From assembly GCA_017509685.1 (NCBI GenBank), contig JAFWPA010000059.1, positions 1 to 42,560 on the forward strand: DNA of 42,560 nt, in the 5' to 3' direction. The stretch's first letter is position 1; every line of letters starts with the position of its first letter. This document shows positions 9,494 to 16,098 of this stretch, piece by piece. The notes beneath the pieces are model-generated. The model worked only from the letters and a program-made list of their open reading frames with translations. It was not told where the DNA came from and ran no database searches. A program made the position numbers and the translations under genes. The DNA is from Bacteroidales bacterium. Its GTDB lineage: Bacteria; Bacteroidota; Bacteroidia; Bacteroidales; UBA932.

Positions 9494-10127
9494 TATTATC
9501 ATATTAGGTAACGGGGCATTCCCGACAGAGGCATATCCGCTGTATCTGCTGGATTCGGCAGAGGGCGTGGTGTGCTGTGACGGAGCGGTGGAGCAGTGGC
9601 TGGCGCATGATGCATCGGCCTGTCCGCTGGCGGTGATCGGAGATATGGATTCGCTGCCGGAGGAACTGCAGGAGCGGTTTGCTTCTGTGCTGGTGCACGA
9701 GGCGGAGCAGGAGGACAATGACCAGACCAAGGCCTTGCGGTGGGTGCTGGAGCATCATCCGGAGGTTTCCGAAATTGTGTTCCTGGGCGCTACGGGGCTG
9801 CGGGAAGACCATACCATCGGCAACCTGGGGCTGCTCATGGACTATCCCCGGCAGTTTGACCTGGGAGAGCGCAGGCTGTCCATGGTGTCTGACTTCGGCA
9901 CGGCTTTCCCGGTCACGGACAGCTGCGACCTGCACCTGGGCGAAGGGCGCCGCATTTCGCTGTTCAGCGCCGACAACACCCTTCGCATCACCTCCGAAGG
10001 CCTCCAGTGGCCCACAGACGCCGTGGTTTTCGACGCCTGGTGGAAAGCCACCCTCAACCGCACCACGGCGCCCATCGTCTCCCTGCACTTTAACCACCCG
10101 TCTTTGGCCCTGGTCCTGGTGGACTAG
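9486..10127 (+). CDS. thiN: Thiamine pyrophosphokinase
   Basis: This enzyme makes thiamine diphosphate from thiamine and ATP. The product is 213 aa from ATG 9486 (MNSIIILGNGAFP), overlapping the end of the fmt region by 8 nt, which suggests translational coupling. The three family motifs are visible: GDMDS (52-56), DNDQTKA (77-83) and REDHTIGN (106-113). These carry the acidic residues that bind Mg-ATP. The C-terminal part (about 135-213) matches the thiamine-binding beta domain. Upstream in-frame codons back to 9462 lie inside fmt and would add a very basic tail, so the ATG at 9486 is preferred. Confidence 0.92.
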   Translation: MNSIIILGNGAFPTEAYPLYLLDSAEGVVCCDGAVEQWLAHDASACPLAVIGDMDSLPEELQERFASVLVHEAEQEDNDQTKALRWVLEHHPEVSEIVFLGATGLREDHTIGNLGLLMDYPRQFDLGERRLSMVSDFGTAFPVTDSCDLHLGEGRRISLFSADNTLRITSEGLQWPTDAVVFDAWWKATLNRTTAPIVSLHFNHPSLALVLVD

Positions 10128-10236
10128 GACTTTAATACAGGGGGCGCTGTACTCCTTTACAATCCGAGGCGGGTGTTTTCGCCAACTATTTGACACACTG
10201 TTGATTACAACATTTCCTCCGGGTAAAAACGCTGTT

Positions 10237-10722
10237 TTATTTTGCTGCGGCTTCGGCCAGGATTCTCTCCAATTCTTCCCTGTCCATCTTGCCTTCCAGG
10301 CACATAAGCGTGAATTCGGAGGCCTCCTTGTTGACTAGAACCACAGAGTTGACGGTGCTGCCGCTTCCTGCAGTGAACAGGCGGGTTACCTCTCCGTTTT
10401 CCTTTGTTTCGAACAGGAGTTCATACTTCTTCCCGTTCAGAAGGCGCTTCACCTCGGCTTCCAGTTTAGAGGCTACGCCGGGGTCCTCGGCGTCCAGCAT
10501 ATAAAAGCCGGTCATGCTCTGAATGATGGGCGTGAGGTCTACATTACCGTCTTCTATGTCAATATCCGGGATCTTGCCAATCATGCGGAACATAGCGGGA
10601 GACACATAGACAGCGCTTATGCCGTCCAGGTCGGAATACTTGTTGTAGAGGTCTTTGCCACTCTGGGCGAAAGCTGTGACGGCCGCGAGAAGTGTAGCCA
10701 ATATGGTGATTATCTTTTTCAT
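10237..10722 (-). CDS. DUF4252 protein, secreted
   Basis: The product is 161 aa from ATG 10722 (MKKIITILATLLAAVTAFAQ), with a signal peptide cut probably after AFAQ. The rest resembles DUF4252, a Bacteroidota family of unknown function found beside ECF sigma genes. It is the last gene of a four-gene operon; its ATG overlaps the stop of the preceding gene (ATGA). A second DUF4252 protein heads the same operon. The pair of secreted proteins around a sigma/anti-sigma unit suggests an envelope-related response, but what they sense or do is not known. Confidence 0.82.
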   Translation of the reverse strand: MKKIITILATLLAAVTAFAQSGKDLYNKYSDLDGISAVYVSPAMFRMIGKIPDIDIEDGNVDLTPIIQSMTGFYMLDAEDPGVASKLEAEVKRLLNGKKYELLFETKENGEVTRLFTAGSGSTVNSVVLVNKEASEFTLMCLEGKMDREELERILAEAAAK

Positions 10723-11045
10723 TTCCAATATGTTACTTTGTTTTCAGACTGTTCAATAATGTCAGCGCTACGGGCAACCATCTGCCCCATGCGGCTAAAA
10801 GCCTGTTCCATGGCGGCATAGGCCAGGTACGGATCCGTAAAGGTATCTTTTGGCTCGGGAGTGCGCAGAAGGGCACTTAGTCCGATGCCCGCCACCACGG
10901 CCACGGAAGCGGCGATACTCCAGACGACGGCACGACGGCGGGGCAGGCGCACCTGCAGGTCCTTCGGCACGGGGAGGCTTTCATCGGCCCCGATGCGGTC
11001 CCAGTCGACCATGGTCATTCTTTCTATGTCTTGGATGCGTTTCAT
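10719..11045 (-). CDS. Small single-pass membrane protein, anti-sigma factor candidate
   Basis: The product is 108 aa. Its N-terminal 38 residues are cytoplasmic, a membrane segment follows at about 39-60 (VVWSIAASVAVVAGIGLSAL), and about 48 residues lie outside. It is translated from an ATG overlapping the sigma gene's stop by 4 nt. Size, topology and position fit an anti-sigma factor that holds the ECF sigma at the membrane, but no known anti-sigma zinc motif (HxxxCxxC) is present. The function rests on context only. Confidence 0.7.
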   Translation of the reverse strand: MKRIQDIERMTMVDWDRIGADESLPVPKDLQVRLPRRRAVVWSIAASVAVVAGIGLSALLRTPEPKDTFTDPYLAYAAMEQAFSRMGQMVARSADIIEQSENKVTYWK

Positions 11046-11515
11046 AGGCTTTGTTTGAGTTTTTTGCGGGCCAGGCTTACCTGGACGCGGATGTTAAGGG
11101 GACTGAGTCCGGTTTTGTGGGCGATTTCCTCATAGGTGAGACCTTCCATCACCCTTAGCGAAAGCAGTTTGCGTTGCGTTTCAGGCAACCGGCCGATGGC
11201 TTCCCGCACGTGTTTCAGTTCCTCCCTTGTCTCCAGCGCATCATCAGCCGGAGGTTCCAACGCCACCGTTTCGTCTGGTGGTTCCGAGGGTCGGGCCTTG
11301 CGGATGCGGTCTATGCAGAGGTTCCTGAGCAGCATCGTCCCATAGGCCGATGGATTCTGCACCATCTCCAGGTGGTCCCGCAGGTTCCAAAGCTTGAGGT
11401 ACAGCTCTTGGACGGCATCCTTGGCATCGGCCTCGTTCTCCAGAATGTAGTAGGCAATGCGGTAGAACCGGCCCTTCAAGGGAATCCAGACGTTATGGAA
11501 CGCTTGCTCAGTCAT
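11042..11515 (-). CDS. ECF-type RNA polymerase sigma factor
   Basis: The product is 157 aa, the usual size for an extracytoplasmic-function sigma-70. Region 2 (about 12-75) has the typical NEADAKDAVQELYLKLW block, which contacts the core enzyme and the -10 element. Region 4 (about 112-155) ends in a helix-turn-helix, GLTYEEIAHKTGLSPLNIRVQ, for the -35 element. It overlaps DUF4252 A upstream by 8 nt and the anti-sigma candidate downstream by 4 nt. A candidate ECF promoter in front of the operon suggests autoregulation. Confidence 0.93.
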   Translation of the reverse strand: MTEQAFHNVWIPLKGRFYRIAYYILENEADAKDAVQELYLKLWNLRDHLEMVQNPSAYGTMLLRNLCIDRIRKARPSEPPDETVALEPPADDALETREELKHVREAIGRLPETQRKLLSLRVMEGLTYEEIAHKTGLSPLNIRVQVSLARKKLKQSL

Positions 11516-11990
11516 TGGCAGCAGCCATCAGTTTGTCCAGCGTCACATTTCCCCGCACGTAGATGAGCGTGCCTTCCGGGTCCCACAGGATGCAGTCGCG
11601 AATAGCCGTTCCGTCGTCAATGCCGTAAATGCTCAGGCGGTCCCCGTCCTCTTTGGCTTCCAATATGAGTTCCATTCCCTTAAGGAGTTGTTGTACCTTT
11701 TTTACGAAACGGCCTTTGACAGCGGCTTCGGCATCTTCGAAATCCAGCACCGTGAGACGGCGGATTTCGCTGAAAGCGCGGAGAATTTCCCGGTCTTCCT
11801 GGTCTAAATCGGCATCACAGAACGCCAGTGTTTTCACAAAGGAAAGCGCCAAGGGGCCCAGGGTCACGTTGTCGAATCCGTCATAATGCCGGTATTCGTC
11901 AACCAGCGTCTGAACTTTGTTGATGGGTTTTCCCGCCCAAAGGAAAGTGGCGGTTAACAATAAGGTAAGAGTAAGCAAAATCTTTTTCAT
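11508..11990 (-). CDS. DUF4252 protein, secreted, first gene of the sigma operon
   Basis: The product is 160 aa from ATG 11990 (MKKILLTLTLLLTATFLWAG), with a clear signal peptide. The mature part shares DUF4252 features with the gene at 10237-10722, including a C-terminal ...GTLIYVRGNVTLDKLM strand-helix comparable to ...SEFTLMCLEGKMDREEL there. Sequence identity between the two is low. It overlaps the sigma gene by 8 nt. Function is unknown; the repeated pairing of such proteins with ECF sigma genes suggests they are regulon products or sensors. Confidence 0.8.
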   Translation of the reverse strand: MKKILLTLTLLLTATFLWAGKPINKVQTLVDEYRHYDGFDNVTLGPLALSFVKTLAFCDADLDQEDREILRAFSEIRRLTVLDFEDAEAAVKGRFVKKVQQLLKGMELILEAKEDGDRLSIYGIDDGTAIRDCILWDPEGTLIYVRGNVTLDKLMAAAND

Positions 11991-12018
11991 ATCTGTCTTC
12001 AAGCGCTTGCATATAAAA

Positions 12019-12045
12019 GACGGAACAGAGAAAGAAATGTTAAAA
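12019..12045 (-). promoter_or_regulatory. Candidate ECF-sigma promoter of the DUF4252-sigma operon
   Basis: On the minus strand TTTTAAC (12045-12039) is followed by 16 nt and CGTC (12022-12019). AAC-N16-CGTC resembles the promoter layout recognised by many ECF sigmas, while no TAnnTTTG box is present. It sits just after the esterase stop codon and about 28 nt before the first ATG. This would make the operon self-activating. Confidence 0.4.
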
Positions 12046-12047
12046 CG

Positions 12048-12899
12048 CTATTTTCCGAAATTCCGCGAAGCGAAGGGCAGGGCGGTGTAGAGGGCGCGGT
12101 GCCAGTATTCCCAGGTGTGGCCGCCGTTGTGGACGCGCAGTTCGCAGGGGATGCCGGCTTTACGCATCTTCAGGTGCAGGTCCACGGAGAGTTGCAGCAG
12201 GTGGTCGTCGTCTCCGCAGTCCAGGAACCAGGCCACGGTTTTCAGTTCTTCCTTGGTCACGGGACCCACCCAGTCAATGAAATCCAGGGCCGAATGATCC
12301 CGTACGGAACGGTCTGTGAGGGCGAGTTTGCTGCCTACGCGGTCTGTGCCGCGGATGTCGCGGTCCTTGTGGTCCAGCCAGGCGCTCATGCCGTAGGCGC
12401 TGGAAAAGAGTCTCGGGTGATGCTGGGCATAGACGATGGCACCGCCGCCGCCCATGGACAGGCCGATGACCGCCCGCAATCCCTTCTCCCCGCCGCAGTG
12501 GTACTTCCGTTCCACTTCCGGCAGGAATTCGTCGAAGAAGAAGTCCTCGTAGGGCCAGTCCTGCACGTTGAAATAGCCGTTCTGGTAGCCGTGTACGTCC
12601 TTGTCTCCGGCATTGGGCATCACCATCACGCAGGGGCGCACTTCACCGCAGGCGATGAGTTCATCGGCCACTTCCTTCATGCGGCCGCTTTTCACCCAGT
12701 TGCTGTAGTCCCCGTACAGGCCGTGCAGGAGGTAGATTACGGGATAACGGTCCCACTGGTTGTATCCGTCGGGAAGGTATACGTTGTACTTCTGCTCACA
12801 GCCGAGCTTGGTGCTGAAGATGCTGCCCGTCTCTATGCGGCTTTGGGCCGATACCGCCAGGGGCAGTATCAGCAGAAGGGCGAAAAGAATCTTTTTCAT
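12048..12899 (-). CDS. Secreted alpha/beta-hydrolase of the esterase D/feruloyl esterase type
   Basis: The product is 283 aa with a signal peptide (MKKILFALLLILPLAVSAQ). The alpha/beta-hydrolase fold is shown by YPVIYLLHGLYGD (oxyanion loop, about 53-64), the nucleophile S148 in GLSMGGGG, the acidic residue in LDCGDDD (about 227-232) and H261 in NGGHTWEYW. This matches the putative esterase family (Esterase D, tributyrin and feruloyl esterases), which act on acyl esters, often of plant polysaccharides. It lacks carbohydrate-binding or PUL neighbours, so the substrate is open. pyrH starts just upstream, 3 nt before it, so the two are co-transcribed. Confidence 0.9.
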   Translation of the reverse strand: MKKILFALLLILPLAVSAQSRIETGSIFSTKLGCEQKYNVYLPDGYNQWDRYPVIYLLHGLYGDYSNWVKSGRMKEVADELIACGEVRPCVMVMPNAGDKDVHGYQNGYFNVQDWPYEDFFFDEFLPEVERKYHCGGEKGLRAVIGLSMGGGGAIVYAQHHPRLFSSAYGMSAWLDHKDRDIRGTDRVGSKLALTDRSVRDHSALDFIDWVGPVTKEELKTVAWFLDCGDDDHLLQLSVDLHLKMRKAGIPCELRVHNGGHTWEYWHRALYTALPFASRNFGK

Positions 12900-12902
12900 G
12901 CT

Positions 12903-13607
12903 TTACGGATGAACCAGGGTTCCAACCTTTTCTCCGGCGAGGAGTTTGGTGAGGTTGCCGGTGGCGTTCATGTCGAAGACGATGATGGGCATCTTGCCGT
13001 CGGAGCACAGGGCATAGGCGGTCTGGTCCATCACTTTCAGGTGCTTGGAGATGGCCTCGTCGAAGGAGAGTTCGTCGTACTTGACGGCCGACGGGTCCTT
13101 CTCCGGGTCTGCGGTATATACACCGTCCACGCGGGTGCCTTTGAGGAGGGCGTCGGCCCCGATCTCCAAAGCCCGGAGGGCTGCGCCGCTGTCCGTGGTG
13201 AAGAAGGGGTTGCCGGTTCCGCCGGCGATGAGGGCCACGCCGCCGCGTTCCATCACCTTGACGGCGTCGTCGCGCATATAGTATTTGGCGTGCGGCTCCA
13301 TGGGGGTGGAGGTGAAAACCACGGCTTCCACGCCTTGGGCCTTGATGAACATGCTAAGGGCCAGGGAGTTGATCACCGTGGCCAGCATACCCATCTTGTC
13401 TCCGTCTACGCGATCGAAGCCCTTGTTAGCACCCTGAAGGCCACGGAAGATGTTACCGCCGCCGTTCACGATGGCAATCTGAAGACCGGCCTTGGCTGCC
13501 GCCGCAATCTCCTTCGCATACTTTTCCAACCATTCGGTTTCCAGGCCCTTTCCGGCAGGGCCGCCCAGGCTTTCGCCGCTGAGTTTGAGTAAAACGCGTT
13601 TGTACAT
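12903..13607 (-). CDS. pyrH: UMP kinase
   Basis: PyrH phosphorylates UMP to UDP, the first committed step from UMP to UTP and CTP. The product is 234 aa from ATG 13607 (MYKRVLLKLSGESL), typical length. The amino-acid kinase fold is clear: KLSGESL at the phosphate site, the glycine-rich IVNGGGNIFRG, GTGNPFFTTDSGAALRA and DGVYTADPEKDP. An in-frame extension to 13655 crosses the promoter and is rejected. The usual neighbour frr is not here; a secreted esterase follows instead. Confidence 0.96.
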   Translation of the reverse strand: MYKRVLLKLSGESLGGPAGKGLETEWLEKYAKEIAAAAKAGLQIAIVNGGGNIFRGLQGANKGFDRVDGDKMGMLATVINSLALSMFIKAQGVEAVVFTSTPMEPHAKYYMRDDAVKVMERGGVALIAGGTGNPFFTTDSGAALRALEIGADALLKGTRVDGVYTADPEKDPSAVKYDELSFDEAISKHLKVMDQTAYALCSDGKMPIIVFDMNATGNLTKLLAGEKVGTLVHP

Positions 13608-13624
13608 GTGTATCGATTTTGAAA

Positions 13625-13673
13625 CAAAAGTACCTAAATAGTGGGATAATTCCAAGAAAGATTCCTATATTTG
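13625..13673. promoter_or_regulatory. Divergent promoters of pyrH and the sdhC-like gene
   Basis: TACTTTTG (minus, 13632-13625) lies 17 nt before the pyrH ATG, with a partial -33 box (TTGG) about 19 nt further up. TATATTTG (plus, 13666-13673) lies 29 nt before the ATG of the cytochrome b gene. Both match TAnnTTTG. Confidence 0.6.
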
Positions 13674-13702
13674 CATACTAGAAAAAACCTAAATTACAGA
13701 TA

Positions 13703-14464
13703 ATGGCTAATTTTTTAACCTCCTCTATCGGCAAGAAGTTTATCCAGAGCGTCAGTGGCGCTTTCCTCATTGTCTTCCTGCTTCTTCACGGAACCATTAA
13801 TTTCTTCTCCGTCTTGGACTCCATGCACGGTAATTTTGGCAAAGTGGCCGCCGACAATTTCCCCTACACCCACGGGGACGGCTGGTTCCAGCTGGGCTGC
13901 GACTTCATGTCCTCTCCCTTCATCAAGATTATGGTTCCCGTCCTGGCACTGGGTTTTGTCATCCATATTGTATATGGTATCTGGCTCAGCTACGAGAACT
14001 TGAAAAAGCGCGGTGGTCTCAAGCGCTATGAGGTAGCCTCCAAGGCCAAGAACGACAGCTGGAGCGCCAAGAACATGGCCGTCCTGGGCATCATCATCCT
14101 GGGTCTGCTGGCTTTCCACCTCACCCACTTCTGGGCCAAGATGCAGCTGCAGGAGTTCATGGGCGCCGAGGCCGAGAATCCCTACTACCTCCTCATCGCC
14201 ACCTTCCGCAATCCCGTGGTCTTGTGCTGCTATATCATATGGTTCATCGCCCTGTTCCTCCACCTGGAGCACGGCTTCTGGAGCATGTTCCAGACCATCG
14301 GCTGGAATAACAAGAAATGGCTCAAGCGCCTGAAAGTCATCGGCATCATCGTAGCCGCCCTCATCGTGCTGCTGTTCGTTGCCACGGCCGTCAACGCCTA
14401 CATCGAAAGCCTGGGCGGAACTGCATCAGCCCAGTGGACCGAAGCCCTGCTTGCAAGTTTTTAA
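13703..14464 (+). CDS. sdhC: Succinate dehydrogenase/fumarate reductase cytochrome b subunit
   Basis: The product is 253 aa with five hydrophobic segments (about 15-38, 72-95, 125-147, 172-192, 210-232). It matches the single-subunit dihaem membrane anchor of Bacteroidota and epsilonproteobacterial SQR/QFR enzymes, which passes electrons between quinone and the SdhA/SdhB head. Histidines at membrane positions 29, 88, 139 and 187, with H142 and H190 beside the last two, are candidate haem ligands. In Bacteroidota this gene is normally followed at once by the flavoprotein and iron-sulfur genes. Here the next gene is trpB2 with its own promoter, so it is an orphan in this window and the partners must lie elsewhere. 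Confidence 0.92.
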   Translation: MANFLTSSIGKKFIQSVSGAFLIVFLLLHGTINFFSVLDSMHGNFGKVAADNFPYTHGDGWFQLGCDFMSSPFIKIMVPVLALGFVIHIVYGIWLSYENLKKRGGLKRYEVASKAKNDSWSAKNMAVLGIIILGLLAFHLTHFWAKMQLQEFMGAEAENPYYLLIATFRNPVVLCCYIIWFIALFLHLEHGFWSMFQTIGWNNKKWLKRLKVIGIIVAALIVLLFVATAVNAYIESLGGTASAQWTEALLASF

Positions 14465-14471
14465 AATTTTT

Positions 14472-14503
14472 CTTGCAATTGTAATTTCTATTGTTCATCT
14501 TTG
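14472..14503 (+). promoter_or_regulatory. Candidate promoter of the trp leader
   Basis: CTTG (14472-14475) is followed by 20 nt and CATCTTTG (14496-14503), one mismatch from TAnnTTTG. It ends 8 nt before the leader-peptide ATG, leaving a leader of only a few bases. Confidence 0.45.
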
Positions 14504-14511
14504 TGAGCAGA

Positions 14512-14562
14512 ATGAGAAAGAACAACAATAACTGGTGGCGCACTTACAGCTCAATCCTGTAA
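14512..14562 (+). CDS. Tryptophan leader peptide
   Basis: A 16-codon frame encodes MRKNNNNWWRTYSSIL and stops with TAA at 14560-14562. Two adjacent Trp codons (14533-14538) precede hairpin segment 1, and the stop codon lies inside segment 2. This is the arrangement of ribosome-sensed trp attenuators such as E. coli trpL. Tryptophan shortage should stall the ribosome on the Trp pair and favour readthrough into trpB2. Confidence 0.85.
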   Translation: MRKNNNNWWRTYSSIL

Positions 14563-14623
14563 GTCGCTTTGCCGTAGTTATATGTATTGAAGGCCCGCTG
14601 ACTTACAGTGGGCCTTATTTTTT
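14542..14623 (+). promoter_or_regulatory. Trp attenuator: competing hairpins and intrinsic terminator
   Basis: Segment 1 (ACTTACAG, 14542-14549) pairs with segment 2 (CTGTAAGT, 14557-14564), 8 bp. Segment 2 with one more base (CTGTAAGTC) pairs perfectly over 9 bp with segment 3 (GACTTACAG, 14600-14608). Segment 3 lies in the loop and upper stem of the terminator AAGGCCC (14590-14596)/GGGCCTT (14610-14616), which is followed by ATTTTTT. A ribosome stalled at the Trp codons covers segment 1, lets 2:3 form and prevents the terminator. A ribosome reaching the stop codon covers segment 2 and lets it form. Confidence 0.85.
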
Positions 14624-14649
14624 GATAATGATTTTAAAACACTGATATT

Positions 14650-16014
14650 ATGAAACAGAAAAAGTACATCCTTCCGGACACTGAGATTCCTACCCATTAC
14701 TTTAACATTCAGGCCATCATGCCCAACAAGCCGCTGCCTTTCCTGCATCCGGCCACTAAACAGCCCCTGAAGCCCGAGGATCTGTATCCCATTTTCTGCA
14801 AGGCCTGCGCCGACCAGGAACTGAACCAGACCGACGAATGGATTCCCATCCCCGAAGAAGTACGTCAGCAGTATGCCGCCTACCGTTGTACCCCGCTGGT
14901 GAGAGCCTATGAGCTGGAAGCCGCCCTGGGAACGCCCGCCCACATCTACTTCAAGAATGAATCTGTGAGCCCCGCCGGCAGCCACAAGCTGAACAGCGCC
15001 ATCGCCCAGGCCTATTATGCCAAGGAGCAGGGCATCACCAACCTCACCACCGAAACCGGCGCCGGCCAGTGGGGGGGTGCGCTCAGCTATGCCACCAAGA
15101 AGTTCGGCATCGACTGCGCTGTCTATATGGTAAAGGTGAGCTATGAGCAGAAGCCTTTCCGCCGTTCCATCATGCAGGCTTTTGGCGCCACCGTCACGCC
15201 TTCTCCGTCCATGAGTACCCGTGCCGGTAAGGACATCATCACCCGCAACCCCAACGACCAGGGCTCCCTGGGCTGCGCCATCTCCGAGGCCATCGAACTG
15301 GCCGTGAGCACCCCCAACTGCAAATATGCCCTGGGCTCCGTGCTGAATCACGTGTGCCTGCACCAGACGGTAATCGGCCTGGAAGCCGAAAAGCAGATGG
15401 CCATGGCCGGCGAGTATCCGGACATCGTGGTCGCCTGCTTCGGCGGCGGTTCCAACTTCTGCGGCCTGGCCCTCCCGTTTATGCGCCACAACATCCAGGA
15501 AGGCAAGAAGACCCGCTTCATTGCCGCAGAGCCTTACTCCTGCCCCAAGCTCACCAAGGGTAAATTCGAGTACGACTTTGGCGACGAATCCGGTATGACT
15601 CCGCTGCTGCCTATGTTCACCCTGGGTCACACCTTCAAGCCCGCCGCCATCCACGCCGGCGGTCTGCGCTACCACGGCGCCGGCGTCATCCTCTCCCAGC
15701 TGATGAAGGACGGTTACATGGAAGCCGTAGACATCGAGCAGCTGGATTCCTTCAAGGCCGGCGTCCTGTTCGCCCGCACGGAAGGCATCATTCCTGCTCC
15801 GGAAAGCTGCCACGCCATTGCCGCCACCATCCAGGAAGCCCTCAAGTGCAAGGAAACCGGCGAGGCCAAGACCATTCTCTTCAACCTCTCCGGTCACGGT
15901 TTCGTGGATATGAGCGCCTATGACCAGTACTTCTCCGGCGAGATGCAGAACTATCACGTCTCCGAAGAAGACCTGTCCAAGTTCATCGCCAGCGCCGATG
16001 CACTGAACAAGTAG
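14650..16014 (+). CDS. trpB2: Tryptophan synthase beta chain-like protein, TrpB2 type
   Basis: The product is 454 aa, longer than TrpB1 (about 400) and typical of the TrpB2 branch, with its N-terminal extension (ILPDTEIPTHYFNIQAIMP). The PLP lysine is K113 in PAGSHKLNSA; the catalytic Glu lies in TTETGAGQWGGA, and the phosphate loop is CFGGGSNF. TrpB enzymes join indole with serine to make tryptophan; TrpB2 proteins often work without TrpA. There is no trpA nearby. The upstream trp attenuator is independent support for a biosynthetic role. A strong 11-bp hairpin follows the stop codon. Confidence 0.94.
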   Translation: MKQKKYILPDTEIPTHYFNIQAIMPNKPLPFLHPATKQPLKPEDLYPIFCKACADQELNQTDEWIPIPEEVRQQYAAYRCTPLVRAYELEAALGTPAHIYFKNESVSPAGSHKLNSAIAQAYYAKEQGITNLTTETGAGQWGGALSYATKKFGIDCAVYMVKVSYEQKPFRRSIMQAFGATVTPSPSMSTRAGKDIITRNPNDQGSLGCAISEAIELAVSTPNCKYALGSVLNHVCLHQTVIGLEAEKQMAMAGEYPDIVVACFGGGSNFCGLALPFMRHNIQEGKKTRFIAAEPYSCPKLTKGKFEYDFGDESGMTPLLPMFTLGHTFKPAAIHAGGLRYHGAGVILSQLMKDGYMEAVDIEQLDSFKAGVLFARTEGIIPAPESCHAIAATIQEALKCKETGEAKTILFNLSGHGFVDMSAYDQYFSGEMQNYHVSEEDLSKFIASADALNK

Positions 16015-16019
16015 TCGGC

Positions 16020-16047
16020 GTTTTTGCTAAAATTAGTTAGCAAAAAC
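16020..16047 (+). terminator. Hairpin after trpB2, probable terminator
   Basis: GTTTTTGCTAA (16020-16030) and TTAGCAAAAAC (16037-16047) form a perfect 11-bp stem with a 6-nt loop 5 nt after the trpB2 stop. There is no U-tract after it, so termination is likely but not certain. It lies between two convergent genes and could serve both. Confidence 0.55.
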
Positions 16048-16098
16048 ACCCACCTCAGCGTTCTGTGTATTGAGGCATGCTCTGCGGCAGGCCATCCC

